Source: Nonomuraea dietziae
GTDB taxonomy: Bacteria > Actinomycetota > Actinomycetes > Streptosporangiales > Streptosporangiaceae
NCBI RefSeq assembly: GCF_014195505.1
Contig: NZ_JACIBV010000002.1
Coordinates: 558,001 to 622,000 of the forward strand
DNA length: 64,000 nucleotides
Direction: 5' to 3'
Below are positions 1 through 8,710 of this stretch, piece after piece. The notes beneath the pieces are model-generated. The model had not been told where the DNA came from. It saw only the letters and a list, made by a program, of their open reading frames with translations, and made no database searches. Each line of letters begins with the position of its first letter. The stretch's first letter is position 1. The translations under genes and the position numbers were made by a program.

Positions 1-1050
1 GACCACGTGTACGTGATCTTCGGCAGAGACCCCTCGGCGGGGCCTGTCGGCCTGTCCGAGCTGGCCGACCACGTCGAGCCCGCCGACCTCTCCACGCTCG
101 ACCAGCTGCTCTGGGCGGTCGGCGAGGGCGTCGAGCCCGTGCACGCGGAGTTCAGGATCAGGAGGGGCGGCGAGGTGCGCAACCTGCGCGTCGTGCTCGA
201 ACCCCTCGTCGGGGCCGGTGAGACCACCGGCGTGCACGGGGTCGTCCAGGACATCACCGGACGGCGCAGGGCCGAGCGCATCATGTCCGAGTCGCGCCGC
301 CAGCTCATCGAGGCGCGCGAGAGGGCGGCCGAGGAGCGCAACGTGATGATCGCGCTGCGCGAGGCCATCCTGCCCGAGCCCGTCGGCTGCCTCGACCTGC
401 CGCGCACCCGCGTGGCGGTGCGCTACGTGCCCGCGGAGAAGGCGGCCAACCTGGGCGGCGACTGGTTCGAGGCGGCGGGGCTGCCCGACGGCAGGGTGCT
501 GCTGGCCATCGGCGACGTCTCCGGGCACGGCCTGCCCGCGATCGCGCACATGGCCCAGCTGCGCCACGCCCTCATCGGGCTGACCATGACGGGACAGGCC
601 GCCGACCAGCTGCTGTCGTGGCTGAACGAGCTGGTGATGCACCGCCTGCACGACACCACGGCCACCGCTCTGATCGGCCATCTCGACACCACGACCAACG
701 TCTTCACCTGGGGGCAGGCCGGCCACCTCGCGCCGATCCTGGTCAGGGACGGCACGGCCAAGCAGCTCGACTCGCCGCGAGGGGTGCTGCTCGGGGCGGT
801 GGGCGAGCAGCCGTACGAACTGGCCAGCATCGAGCTGCGCCCCGACGACCTGCTGCTGCTGTTCACCGACGGGCTGGTGGAGCGGCGCACCCGCGACCTC
901 GACGAAGGGCTCGCCCTCGCCCTGTCGGCCGCCCGCGAGCTGCCGGTCTACGACCTCGACTCGGGCCTCGACCGGCTGGTGGCCAGCATCGGAGGGCCCA
1001 ACCCGGAGGACGACGCCTGCCTGCTGGCCGTCGGCATCCTCGACCTCTAG
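1..1050 (+). CDS. PAS domain PP2C/SpoIIE-type serine phosphatase (5' partial)
   Basis: The reading frame is open to the left edge, so the gene begins outside the window. The visible part starts inside a PAS fold that ends with the typical VVQDITGRRRAE join (near residue 80), followed by a short coiled linker and a C-terminal PPM phosphatase domain of the RsbU/SpoIIE type. Metal-binding motifs are visible: GGDWFEA, IGDVSGHG, FTDGLVE and a final PEDDACLLAVG. Such proteins dephosphorylate anti-sigma factor antagonists in response to a sensed signal. No anti-sigma factor or antagonist is next to it here. Stop is TAG at 1048-1050. Confidence 0.9.
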   Translation, partial: DHVYVIFGRDPSAGPVGLSELADHVEPADLSTLDQLLWAVGEGVEPVHAEFRIRRGGEVRNLRVVLEPLVGAGETTGVHGVVQDITGRRRAERIMSESRRQLIEARERAAEERNVMIALREAILPEPVGCLDLPRTRVAVRYVPAEKAANLGGDWFEAAGLPDGRVLLAIGDVSGHGLPAIAHMAQLRHALIGLTMTGQAADQLLSWLNELVMHRLHDTTATALIGHLDTTTNVFTWGQAGHLAPILVRDGTAKQLDSPRGVLLGAVGEQPYELASIELRPDDLLLLFTDGLVERRTRDLDEGLALALSAARELPVYDLDSGLDRLVASIGGPNPEDDACLLAVGILDL

Positions 1051-1108
1051 CGACCCGTTCCCCGCGCCGAGGCCCGAAACTGTCGCCGGGTGGTGCGACG
1101 ATGGGGGC

Positions 1109-2011
1109 GTGCTGATGCTTCTCGACACCCCGTCGCTCTACTTCCGCGCCTTCTACGGCATCCCGGAGTCGATGACGGCGCCCGACGGCATGCCCGTCAA
1201 CGCGGTGCGCGGCCTCATCGACATGATCGCCACGCTGGTGCGCCAGCACTCCCCCACGGAGCTCGTGGCCACCATGGACGCCGACTGGCGGCCCGCCTTC
1301 CGCGTGGCGGCGATCCCCACCTACAAGGCGCACAGGGTCGCCTTCGGGCACACCGAGGAGGTGCCCGACACCCTGGTGCCGCAGATCCCGGTCATCGAGC
1401 AGGTGCTCGACGCGGTCGGCATCGCCCGCCTGCAGTCCGACGGCTACGAGGCCGACGACGTCATCGGCACCCTCACCCACCAGGCCCGCGGCGCGGTCGA
1501 CATCGTGACAGGCGACCGCGACCTGTTCCAGCTCGTCGACGACTCCCGCCCGGTGCGGGTCCTCTACACCGCTCGCGGGGTGCGCAACCTGCAGCTGGTC
1601 GACGAGGCCTTCGTCACCGAGAAGTACGGCATCCCCGGGCGCGGCTACGCCGACTTCGCCACCCTTCGCGGCGACCCGAGCGACGGCCTGCCGGGCGTCG
1701 CGGGCGTCGGCGAGAAGACCGCCGCCTCCCTGATCACCAGGTTCGGCTCCCTCGAGGCGATCCTCGCCGCGCTCGACGCGGGCCAGAACGACGGCTTCCC
1801 CGCCGGGTCGCGCACCAAGCTGGCCGCCGCCCGCGACTACCTGCGGGTCGCGCCCGCCGTCGTCAAGGTCGCCGACTCCGCGCCGCTGCCCTCCGCCGAC
1901 CTCACCCTGCCCGCCAAGCCACGCGACCCCGAGGCCCTGGTGCGGCTGGCCGACCGCTACGGCCTCGACTCCCCGCTCAACCGCCTGCTGGACGTCCTGA
2001 CCGGCCGCTAA
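1109..2011 (+). CDS. 5'-3' exonuclease (PolA N-terminal domain-like)
   Basis: A 300-residue stand-alone version of the 5'-3' exonuclease domain of DNA polymerase I (FEN-like family), predicted to remove flaps or RNA primers with metal-bound aspartates. Visible motifs are DTPSLYFRAFYG at the N-terminus, GYEADDVIGTL, IVTGDRDLFQLV and the helix-hairpin-helix-like GDPSDGLPGVAGVGEKTA. The start is GTG; an ATG two codons later is possible. The length equals that of other actinobacterial stand-alone copies. Its stop codon overlaps the stop codon of the convergent LacI gene by four bases. Confidence 0.93.
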   Translation: MLMLLDTPSLYFRAFYGIPESMTAPDGMPVNAVRGLIDMIATLVRQHSPTELVATMDADWRPAFRVAAIPTYKAHRVAFGHTEEVPDTLVPQIPVIEQVLDAVGIARLQSDGYEADDVIGTLTHQARGAVDIVTGDRDLFQLVDDSRPVRVLYTARGVRNLQLVDEAFVTEKYGIPGRGYADFATLRGDPSDGLPGVAGVGEKTAASLITRFGSLEAILAALDAGQNDGFPAGSRTKLAAARDYLRVAPAVVKVADSAPLPSADLTLPAKPRDPEALVRLADRYGLDSPLNRLLDVLTGR

Positions 2012-3033
2012 AGCTCTTTATCCGCTGCCGACGTGCTCTCCCTGACGGTCAGCACCGGCGTCGGCGTCCTGACGTTCACCGGCGTGGCGGGGTCGGCGAT
2101 CGCGCCGAGCAGCGTTTCGGCCACCCGCCTGCCCAGCGCGAACGTGTCGCGCGACAGCGCGGTCAGCGACGGGTGCACGATCTGGGTCAGCACCGAGTCG
2201 TCGAAGGCCACGATCGACAGCTCGTCCGGCACGCTCACCCGCATCTCGGCCGCCACGCCCAGACCCGCCACCGCCATCAGGTCGCTGTCGTAGACGATCG
2301 CCGTCGGCCGCTGCTTGCGCGACAGCAGCGCCCTGGTGGCGGCGGCGCCCTGCGCGTCGCTGAAGTCGGTCGGCACCGACACCACCTCCCGCAGGGAGAG
2401 CCTGCGGGCCGAGTCGCGAAGCGCCCTGACCCGCCGCTGGGTGTGGCGGAAGGCGGGCAGCCCCGACACGTGGGCGATCCTGGTGTGGCCGAGCGCGGCC
2501 AGGTAGTCGGCGATCGACAGCATCGCCTGCCTGTCGTCGGCCCAGACACTGGACAGCGAGCCGTGCGGTCCCGGCCCTCCGAGCACGACGGCCGGCACGC
2601 CGAGCTCCTCGATCACCTCGATACGCGGGTCGCGCACCTGCAGGTCGACCAGGATGAAGCCGTCGACGCGCCCCTCCGAGGCCCAGCGTCTGTAGACCTC
2701 GATCTCGGCGGCGGTGTCCTCCACGACCAGCAGGTGCAGCGCGACCGCGCCGGCCGACAGCCCCGCCTGCAGGCCCGACAGCAGGTGGGCGAAGAAGGGC
2801 TCCACGCCGATCGTCCTGGCGGGCCTCGCGATCACCAGCCCCGCCGCCTCGGCCCGCGCCCCGCCCAGCGCCCTGGCGGCGCTGTGCGGGCGCCACTTCA
2901 TCTCCTCGGCGACCTTCAGGACGCGCGCCCTGGTCTCCTCGCTCACGCCGGGGCGGCCGTTGAGCGCGAAGGACACCGCGCCCTTGGAAACGCCGACCCT
3001 GGCGGCGATGTCGGCAATCGTCGGTCGCCCCAC
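2008..3033 (-). CDS. LacI family transcriptional regulator
   Basis: A 341-residue LacI/GalR protein. The N-terminal helix-turn-helix is clear (PTIADIAARVGVSKGAVSFA, residues 4-23), followed by the hinge region and a periplasmic-binding-protein-like sugar-binding domain to the C-terminus. The GTG start is preceded by a strong GGAGG-type ribosome site about 7 bases upstream. No sugar transporter or catabolic gene is adjacent, so the effector and target genes cannot be told. The family normally represses sugar-use genes and is released by the sugar. Confidence 0.93.
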   Translation of the reverse strand: MGRPTIADIAARVGVSKGAVSFALNGRPGVSEETRARVLKVAEEMKWRPHSAARALGGARAEAAGLVIARPARTIGVEPFFAHLLSGLQAGLSAGAVALHLLVVEDTAAEIEVYRRWASEGRVDGFILVDLQVRDPRIEVIEELGVPAVVLGGPGPHGSLSSVWADDRQAMLSIADYLAALGHTRIAHVSGLPAFRHTQRRVRALRDSARRLSLREVVSVPTDFSDAQGAAATRALLSRKQRPTAIVYDSDLMAVAGLGVAAEMRVSVPDELSIVAFDDSVLTQIVHPSLTALSRDTFALGRRVAETLLGAIADPATPVNVRTPTPVLTVRESTSAADKEL

Positions 3034-3129
3034 GGCTCCCCCTCCTCTTGGGCGGGAGTCTACCGATGGAGCGGTTTAGCCGCCCGGTCTTCGGCGGCGT
3101 CGAAGGGGGCACCGCAGGGTGTCAGGGGA

Positions 3130-3135
3130 TAAGTT
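3130..3135 (+). promoter_or_regulatory. TANNNT -10 box of leaderless RNB gene
   Basis: TAAGTT lies exactly 6 bases before the GTG start of the RNB gene and there is no ribosome binding site. This is the spacing expected if transcription begins at the start codon. Confidence 0.5.
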
Positions 3136-3141
3136 GACCGG

Positions 3142-4575
3142 GTGACCACGAACATCCGAGTGTCCGGAGATGTCCACCCGCGGCTGGCCGACGGATTCGA
3201 GCGGATCAGGCGCGAGATCAAGCTGCCCGAGGTGTTCCCGCAGGCCGTCCTGCGGGAGGCCGAGCAGGTGGCGCAGAGCCCCGCGAGGACGGCCAGGCAG
3301 GACCACACGGCGCTGCCGTTCGTCACCATCGACCCGCCCGGCTCCATGGACCTGGACCAGGCCCTGTTCATCGAGGCACTGGGCGCGGGCTACCGCGTGT
3401 GGTACGCCATCGCCGACGTCGGCGCCTTCGTCAGACCGGGCGGCGCGCTCGACGCGGAGGCCCGCACCAGGGGTGAGACGGTCTACCTGCCCGACGGCAA
3501 GGTGCCGCTGCACCCGCAGGTGCTGTCGGAGGGCGCCGCCAGCCTGCTGCCCGGCGTGACCAGGCCCGTCGCGCTGTGGCGGATCGACCTCGACGCCGAG
3601 GGCCGCACGGTCGGCGTGGACGTGCAGCGCTCGCTGGTACGCAGCCGCGAGCGGCTCGACTACGACTACGTGCAGGCCGCCGTCGACACCGGCACCGCCG
3701 ACGGCACGCTCAAGCTGCTGGCCGAGGTCGGCCGGTTGCGGCTGGAGCTGGAGAGGGAGCGCGGCGGCGTCACGCTGCCCACGCCCGAGCAGGAGGTCGT
3801 CCGCGACGACGACGGCTACCGGCTGGAGTACCGGGTGCCGCTGCCCTCCGAGGCGTGGAACGCGCAGATCTCCCTGCTGACCGGCATGGCGGCCGCCTCG
3901 ATGATGCTCGACGCGGAGATCGGCGTGCTGAGGGTGCTGCCGAGCCCGCAGCCCGGCGACCTGGCCAAGGTGCGCAGGGTCGCCGCCGCTCTGGAGGTGC
4001 CGTGGCCCGAAGGCGCCTCCTACGGCGACGTCGTGCACGGGCTGGATCCCAAGAACCCCGCCCAGGCGGCGTTCCTGAACGAGTCGAAGATCCTGCTGCG
4101 CGGCTCCGGCTATCTGTCCTTCAACGGCGAGCCGCCCGCGATGGCCGAGCACTCGGCGGTGGCCGCGCCGTACGCGCACGTCACCGCGCCGCTGCGGCGC
4201 CTGGTCGACCGCTACGCCACCGAGACGTGCCTGGCGATCGCCGCGGGCGAGCCGGTGCCCGGCGACATCCAGGCGGGGCTGATGGACCTTCCCGAGATCA
4301 TGTCTTCCACCGGACGCCGCGCGGGGGCCGTCGAGCGGGCCTCGGTCGACCTCGTGGAGGCGTTCGTGCTGCGCGACAGGATCGGCCATGACTTCGACGC
4401 GGTCGTGATCGACACCGACGAGCGCCGCCAGGGCGGTCAGGTGCAGCTCACCGACCCCGCCGTCATCGCCAGGTGCGACGGCTCGCCGCTGCCGCTGGGC
4501 CAGCGCGTCCGCGTCAGGCTCACCCAGGCCGATCCCGGCACCCGGGAGGTCCGCTTCGCCCTCGCCCTCGCCTGA
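3142..4575 (+). CDS. RNB domain exoribonuclease (RNase II/R family)
   Basis: A 477-residue RNB-domain protein predicted to degrade RNA 3' to 5' one nucleotide at a time. The catalytic block is present: TIDPPGSMDLDQALFIE (near residues 62-78) with the metal-binding aspartates, the YAIADVGAFV strand and the closing YAHVTAPLRRLVDRYATE signature. It is shorter than E. coli RNase R or RNase II: there is no N-terminal cold-shock pair and only a short C-terminal beta segment, as in the actinobacterial short RNB subfamily. GTG start without a Shine-Dalgarno sequence. A 12-bp repeat array begins at its stop codon. Confidence 0.93.
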   Translation: MTTNIRVSGDVHPRLADGFERIRREIKLPEVFPQAVLREAEQVAQSPARTARQDHTALPFVTIDPPGSMDLDQALFIEALGAGYRVWYAIADVGAFVRPGGALDAEARTRGETVYLPDGKVPLHPQVLSEGAASLLPGVTRPVALWRIDLDAEGRTVGVDVQRSLVRSRERLDYDYVQAAVDTGTADGTLKLLAEVGRLRLELERERGGVTLPTPEQEVVRDDDGYRLEYRVPLPSEAWNAQISLLTGMAAASMMLDAEIGVLRVLPSPQPGDLAKVRRVAAALEVPWPEGASYGDVVHGLDPKNPAQAAFLNESKILLRGSGYLSFNGEPPAMAEHSAVAAPYAHVTAPLRRLVDRYATETCLAIAAGEPVPGDIQAGLMDLPEIMSSTGRRAGAVERASVDLVEAFVLRDRIGHDFDAVVIDTDERRQGGQVQLTDPAVIARCDGSPLPLGQRVRVRLTQADPGTREVRFALALA

Positions 4576-4680
4576 CCCGCCGCCCGAGGCGTGGTCTGCG
4601 CCGCCGTCTGAGGCGCCGTCTGAGGCGCCGTCTGAGGCGCCGTCTGAGGCGCCGTCTGAGGCGCCGTCTGAGGCGCCGTC
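4573..4680 (+). repeat. 12-bp tandem array starting at the RNB stop codon
   Basis: Nine contiguous 12-bp units. The last six (4609-4680) are perfect copies of TGAGGCGCCGTC; the first three are degenerate, and the first unit begins with the TGA stop codon of the ribonuclease gene. Because the unit is a multiple of three and in phase, perfect copies repeat an in-frame TGA. Confidence 0.95.
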
Positions 4681-4708
4681 GCCCCTTCCTGGAGCCGGGG
4701 CGACGGCG
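4674..4708 (+). terminator. Hairpin terminator after RNB gene
   Basis: A perfect 12-bp stem (CGCCGTCGCCCC paired with GGGGCGACGGCG) and an 11-base loop. The left arm uses the last 12-bp repeat unit. No T-run follows, which is usual for GC-rich actinobacteria. Confidence 0.7.
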
Positions 4709-4721
4709 TGAGAACCGGGGT

Positions 4722-4727
4722 TAGGCT
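4722..4727 (+). promoter_or_regulatory. TANNNT -10 box of VOC gene
   Basis: TAGGCT lies 7 bases before the ATG of the VOC gene, with no ribosome site between, suggesting a leaderless transcript. Confidence 0.45.
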
Positions 4728-4734
4728 GGCCGTC

Positions 4735-5109
4735 ATGATTCTCCGCCATGTGACCATCGACTGTGCCAACCCCTACGAGCTCGGGACGTTCTGGAGCACC
4801 GTGACCGGCTGGCCGCTGTCCGGCGAGGACGCGCCCGGCGACCCCGAGGTGCTCGTCGAGGCCCCCTCGCCCCTGCCCGGCATGCTGTTCATCAGGGTGC
4901 CCGAGGGCAAGACGGTGAAGAACCGCATCCACTTCGACTGGATGCCGACCGAGCGCACGCGCGACGAGGAGGTCGAGCGCGTCATCGGCTTGGGCGCGAA
5001 GCTGTATGAGGACCACCGCACCGCCGAGGGCCTCGGCTGGGTGACGCTGCTCGACCCCGAGGGCAACGAGTTCTGCGTCGAGCGGAGCAAGGGCGAGCGC
5101 GGTCTCTAG
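4735..5109 (+). CDS. VOC family (glyoxalase-like) protein
   Basis: A 124-residue single-module vicinal oxygen chelate protein of the glyoxalase-like type. It opens with ILRHVTIDCANPYELGTFWS, the usual first strand and helix, and ends with the WVTLLDPEGNEFCVE strand that carries the last metal-ligand glutamate. Family members bind a metal and act on small molecules or give drug resistance; the substrate here is unknown. I chose the ATG at 4735 over an upstream GTG at 4708, which would lie in the terminator hairpin. Confidence 0.85.
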   Translation: MILRHVTIDCANPYELGTFWSTVTGWPLSGEDAPGDPEVLVEAPSPLPGMLFIRVPEGKTVKNRIHFDWMPTERTRDEEVERVIGLGAKLYEDHRTAEGLGWVTLLDPEGNEFCVERSKGERGL

Positions 5110-5127
5110 CTAGCGCGGTCTCTAGCG
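5096..5127 (+). repeat. 16-bp duplication carrying the VOC stop codon
   Basis: AGCGCGGTCTCTAGC occurs twice in direct tandem with a 16-bp period. The first copy contains the last codons and the TAG stop of the VOC gene. Confidence 0.9.
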
Positions 5128-5143
5128 AGCCGGTCCGGGCGGT

Positions 5144-5196
5144 GGACGGCCGGAAGCCGCGCGCGAAGCCGGGGGAACCTCACGCGCGGCCCGTCC
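5144..5196. terminator. Probable bidirectional terminator hairpin
   Basis: Nested arms GGACGG/CCGTCC (5144-5149 and 5191-5196) and GCCGCGCG/CGCGCGGC (5156-5163 and 5183-5190) form an imperfect stem between two convergent genes. Confidence 0.5.
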
Positions 5197-5214
5197 GATG
5201 TCCGATGGCCTAGG

Positions 5215-5385
5215 TCACTTCTTGAGCGGGCTCCAGCCCGCGCCGACGCCCATGAGGTGGAGAGCGACGCAGAGCAGACCGGCGGTGCCGAGGGTGGTGA
5301 CGGTGAGCAGGCCGCCGACCGCCACACCGGCGATCTCGAAGACGAGGGCGAGCACGAACAGCAGGGCAGCGATCAGAGCGAACAT
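5215..5385 (-). CDS. Small hydrophobic membrane protein
   Basis: A 56-residue protein with two predicted membrane helices (FALIAALLFVLALVFEIAG and a second Leu/Val/Ala-rich stretch) and a short basic C-terminal tail ending PLKK. The ATG at 5385 was chosen because GGAGG lies 5 bases upstream; longer versions starting at 5418 or 5484 lack such a site. I do not recognise a family function. It is a single gene, separated from the helicase by a repeat-filled gap. Confidence 0.65.
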   Translation of the reverse strand: MFALIAALLFVLALVFEIAGVAVGGLLTVTTLGTAGLLCVALHLMGVGAGWSPLKK

Positions 5386-5481
5386 CCCAACCTCCAGGCG
5401 GGGGATACCTTCCGACATGGGGATTTCCGCTGTGATCACCCAGGAAACTGGCCTGAAGGTGACGTTGAGTGAACCTCCTAC

Positions 5482-5517
5482 CACAACACCTTGACCGCCC
5501 GGTCAGCCACCGTTGTG
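5482..5517. promoter_or_regulatory. Nested inverted repeat upstream of small membrane protein
   Basis: TGACCGCCCGGTCA (5492-5505) is a near-perfect palindrome, nested inside outer arms CACAAC (5482-5487) and GTTGTG (5512-5517). It is about 100 bases upstream of the small membrane protein start, a plausible operator position. Confidence 0.35.
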
Positions 5518-5542
5518 TTCATCCTGTACGGCCAGGCCGGGT

Positions 5543-5802
5543 CGAGGCCACCGGGGTCACCGGTGGCCGCCCCTCCATCACGCCACCCCAGCAGGACTCC
5601 GGCCCCCGCCGTCACGTCAGGGTCGTCAAGCGAGTCCCCCGGCACCCGGCAGAGTCTCCTCCGCTACGGCGAAGCCTGGCCGAGGCCACCGGGGTCACCG
5701 GTGACCGTCCCTCCATCACGCCACCCCAGCAGGCCTTCCGGCCCCGCCGTCACGTCAGGCTCGTCAGGCGAGTGCCTCGGCTCCCGGCAGAGTCTCCTCC
5801 GC
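5543..5802 (+). repeat. Two 122-bp imperfect direct repeats (138-bp period)
   Basis: Copies at 5543-5664 and 5681-5802 share a hairpin core (GGCCACCGGGGTCACCGGTG), then CCTCCATCACGCCACCCCAG, a CCGTCACGTCAG block and a final AGAGTCTCCTCCGC. They fill most of the otherwise gene-free gap 5386-5868. A third, shorter and inverted relative lies at 24241-24313. No convincing coding frame is present. Confidence 0.9.
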
Positions 5803-5868
5803 CGGACTCCAGATGCCCCGCCGTCACTCGCGATCGTCAGGTGAATCGCCTGGTCTCCTCTGGCGGGC

Positions 5869-8598
5869 TCACGACAGGGAGGAGTAGGCGACGACGCCTC
5901 GGCGCATGGCGTCCATGGCCTTGGTGGCGGTCTGCTTGACCTTGCTGCCGGGAGGCGCGGCGTTGCCGACCTGCCCCAGCAGGTCCATCAGCTGCTTGAC
6001 CCAGCGCACGAAGTCGCCCGCCGCCAGCTCGTTGCCGTTGATGCCGTCCGAGAGCACCGCGTCGAGGGTGTGGCCCTTCGTCCAGCGGAAGGCCGCCCAG
6101 GCGAACCCGAGATCGGGCTCGCGGATGATGGACAGCCCGTTGTCCTTCTCGATGCCCTCCAGCTCGCCCCACAGCCTGACCATCGCCGTGAGCGCGTCCT
6201 GGGCGCGCCCCGCAGGGATCTTGGGCCGCCTGGCGTCGTCGGCCTGGCGCGACTCGAACACCAGCGCCGAGACGCACGCGGCCAGCTCGGCGGCGTCGAG
6301 CTCCTCCCACAGCCCCGTCCTGAGGCACTCGGCCGTCAGCAGGTCGAGCTCGGTGTAGAGGCGGCCGAGGCGGCGGCCCTCCGTGGTGACGTTCTCGTCC
6401 TCGAGGTAGCCGAGCTGCTCGAGGACCGCGCAGATGCGGTCGAAGGTGCGGGAGATGACGTGCGAGCGGCCCTCGACGCGACGGCGCAGCCCCTCGGTCT
6501 CGCGCAGCAGCTTGTAGTAGCGCTCGGCCCAGCGCGCGTGGTCCTCGCGGTCGGCGCAGCCGTGGCAGGGATGCTGGCGGATGAGCCGCCGCAACTCGAT
6601 GATCTCCTCGTCCTCGACCGCGTGGTCACGGGCGCGCGGCGGCTTGCCGAGGTCGCGATCGCCGATCTTGGCCAGCAGCGTGGAGACGAGGTTGGCGCGC
6701 TCCTTCGGCGCGCGGGCGTTGAAGTTGCGCGGGATGCGGATCTTGTCGAGCGGCTCGACCGGCACGGGGAAGTCGGCGGGGTCGAGCTTCTTGACCTGCT
6801 TGCCGATGGTCAGCACGAGCGGGTTGGGCCCGTGACCTCGCGGGTTGAGACCGGGGTCGAGCACGATCGCCAGGCCCGCCCGCCGTCCGCCGGGCACGCG
6901 GATGACGTCGCCCGGCTTCAGCGCCTCGAGCGAGCGCACCGCCGCGGCCCTGCGCGCGCTCCCGCGCTGCTTGGCCAGCTCGGTCTCGCGGTCGGACAGG
7001 CGGCGGCGCAGCGCCGCGTACTCGGGGAAGTCGCCGAGATGGCAGTGCATCGCCTCGTGGTAGCCCTCGAGCGCCTCCTCGTGCTTGCGCAGCTGCTTGG
7101 CGATGCCGACCACCGCCCTGTCGGCCTGGAACTGCGCGAAGGAGGCCTCGAGGAGGGTTTTGGCGCGCTCGCGGCCGAACTGGCCGACCAGGTTGACGGC
7201 CATGTTGTAGGAGGGCTGGAAGCTGGAGCGCAGCGGGTAGGTGCGGGTGCCCGCCAGACCCGCCACCGAGATGGGGTCCATGCCGGGCTGCCAGACGACG
7301 ACCGCGTGGCCCTCGACGTCGATGCCGCGCCGCCCTGCCCGCCCTGTGAGCTGGGTGTACTCGCCCGGGGTGAGGTCGGCGTGGGTCTCGCCGTTCCACT
7401 TGTCGAGCTTTTCGATGACCACGCTGCGCGCGGGCATGTTGATGCCCAGCGCGAGGGTCTCGGTGGCGAAGACGGCCTTGACCAGGCTGCGGGTGAACAG
7501 CTCCTCCACGACCTCCTTGAAGGCCGGCAGCATGCCCGCGTGGTGGGCGGCCAGGCCGCGTTCCAGGCAGTCGCGCCACTCCAGGAAGCCGAGCACGGTG
7601 AGGTCCTCGTCCGGCAGGTGGGCGGTGCGCTCGTCGACGATCTGGCGGATCTCGTGGCTCTCGCGCTCGGTGGTGAGCCTGATGCCCGCGAACAGGCACT
7701 GCATGACGGCCGCGTCGCAGCCCGCGCGGGAGAAGATGAAGGTGATCGCGGGCAGCAGGCCCTCGGAGTCGAGCTTGTCGATGATCACGGCCCTGTCGGG
7801 CGTGCGGAAGCGCTGCGGCCTGCCGTACCCTCTCCTGCCCCTGCCGCCTGCCAGCCGCTCCTCGTCGCGCGTCAGGCGCAGCAGGGTGGGGTTGATCCTG
7901 GAGAGGTTGTCGCCCTCCTCGGTGGAGAACAGGTCGTAGACGCGGTTGCCGACCATCATGTGCTGCCACAGCGGCACCGGCCGGTGCTCGTCGACGATCA
8001 CGGTGGTGTCGCCGCGCACCTCGCCGAGCCACTGGCCGAACTCCTCGGCGTTGCTCACCGTGGCCGACAGCGCCGCCAGGCGCACCGACTCGGGCAGGTG
8101 GATGATGACCTCTTCCCACACCGCGCCGCGGAAGCGGTCGGCCAGGTAGTGGACCTCGTCCATCACCACGAAGCCCAGCCCCGCCAGGGTCGCCGAGCCG
8201 GCGTAGAGCATGTTGCGCAGCACCTCGGTGGTCATGACCACCACGGGAGCGTCACCGTTGACGCTGTTGTCGCCGGTGAGCAGGCCGACCTTGGCGGTGC
8301 CGTACCGCTTGACCAGGTCGTTGTACTTCTGGTTGGACAGCGCCTTGATGGGGGTGGTGTAGAAACACTTCTGCCCCTGCTCAAGGGCCAGATGGACGGC
8401 GAACTCGCCTACCACCGTCTTGCCCGAGCCCGTGGGCGCCGCCACCAGAACGCCGTCGCCCGCCTCCAGCGCCCTGCACGCGTCGAGCTGGAAGTCGTCC
8501 AGCTCGAACTCGTAGTGCCCCCGAAACGATCGAAGTGCGGCGCCGTCGTCCCCGTGCTTGTCACGGAAGGCCGCGTAGCGTTCCGCTGGCGTTGTCAT
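5869..8598 (-). CDS. helY: Ski2/Mtr4-like DEAD/DExH RNA helicase (HelY type)
   Basis: A 909-residue superfamily 2 helicase. RecA domain 1 holds the Walker A motif APTGSGKT (near residue 53) and DExH box VMDEVHYL; domain 2 holds the QLTGRAGRRGID motif VI. A C-terminal helical region of the DSHCT type follows, with a CHGC pair near residue 680. Actinobacterial HelY proteins are relatives of eukaryotic Ski2/Mtr4 and are predicted to unwind RNA for degradation. It commonly lies downstream of tatAC near pafBC, as here. The ATG has no ribosome site but a TANNNT box 7 bases upstream. Confidence 0.93.
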   Translation of the reverse strand: MTTPAERYAAFRDKHGDDGAALRSFRGHYEFELDDFQLDACRALEAGDGVLVAAPTGSGKTVVGEFAVHLALEQGQKCFYTTPIKALSNQKYNDLVKRYGTAKVGLLTGDNSVNGDAPVVVMTTEVLRNMLYAGSATLAGLGFVVMDEVHYLADRFRGAVWEEVIIHLPESVRLAALSATVSNAEEFGQWLGEVRGDTTVIVDEHRPVPLWQHMMVGNRVYDLFSTEEGDNLSRINPTLLRLTRDEERLAGGRGRRGYGRPQRFRTPDRAVIIDKLDSEGLLPAITFIFSRAGCDAAVMQCLFAGIRLTTERESHEIRQIVDERTAHLPDEDLTVLGFLEWRDCLERGLAAHHAGMLPAFKEVVEELFTRSLVKAVFATETLALGINMPARSVVIEKLDKWNGETHADLTPGEYTQLTGRAGRRGIDVEGHAVVVWQPGMDPISVAGLAGTRTYPLRSSFQPSYNMAVNLVGQFGRERAKTLLEASFAQFQADRAVVGIAKQLRKHEEALEGYHEAMHCHLGDFPEYAALRRRLSDRETELAKQRGSARRAAAVRSLEALKPGDVIRVPGGRRAGLAIVLDPGLNPRGHGPNPLVLTIGKQVKKLDPADFPVPVEPLDKIRIPRNFNARAPKERANLVSTLLAKIGDRDLGKPPRARDHAVEDEEIIELRRLIRQHPCHGCADREDHARWAERYYKLLRETEGLRRRVEGRSHVISRTFDRICAVLEQLGYLEDENVTTEGRRLGRLYTELDLLTAECLRTGLWEELDAAELAACVSALVFESRQADDARRPKIPAGRAQDALTAMVRLWGELEGIEKDNGLSIIREPDLGFAWAAFRWTKGHTLDAVLSDGINGNELAAGDFVRWVKQLMDLLGQVGNAAPPGSKVKQTATKAMDAMRRGVVAYSSLS

Positions 8599-8605
8599 AC
8601 CCGCC

Positions 8606-8611
8606 AGCCTA
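8606..8611 (-). promoter_or_regulatory. TANNNT -10 box of helY
   Basis: On the minus strand TAGGCT ends 7 bases before the helY ATG; no Shine-Dalgarno sequence is present, so a leaderless transcript is likely. Confidence 0.5.
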
Positions 8612-8710
8612 CCGAAACCGCCATTCCGGTCAGGCCAGGTAGCCGCCAGGCCCGCGTTCGAGCACGCCGGAACCCCGCTCGGCGCTCTTCGCCGGCCGCC
8701 CCTGCGCTGG

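Noticed and set aside
1090..3132. 680-codon plus-strand frame over the exonuclease and LacI genes
   Set aside because: It is out of frame with the exonuclease and antisense to LacI, with Arg/Gly/His-rich shadow composition.
4437..4769. Minus-strand open frame with repeated APQT peptides
   Set aside because: The repeated peptide is just the translation of the 12-bp array downstream of the ribonuclease gene; the rest is antisense to that gene and has no ribosome site.
5469..5939. Plus-strand open frame over the repeats at 5.5-5.9 kb
   Set aside because: It translates the duplicated 122-bp element and matches the third copy at 24.3 kb only because the DNA is repeated. Codon bias is poor and no start site is supported.
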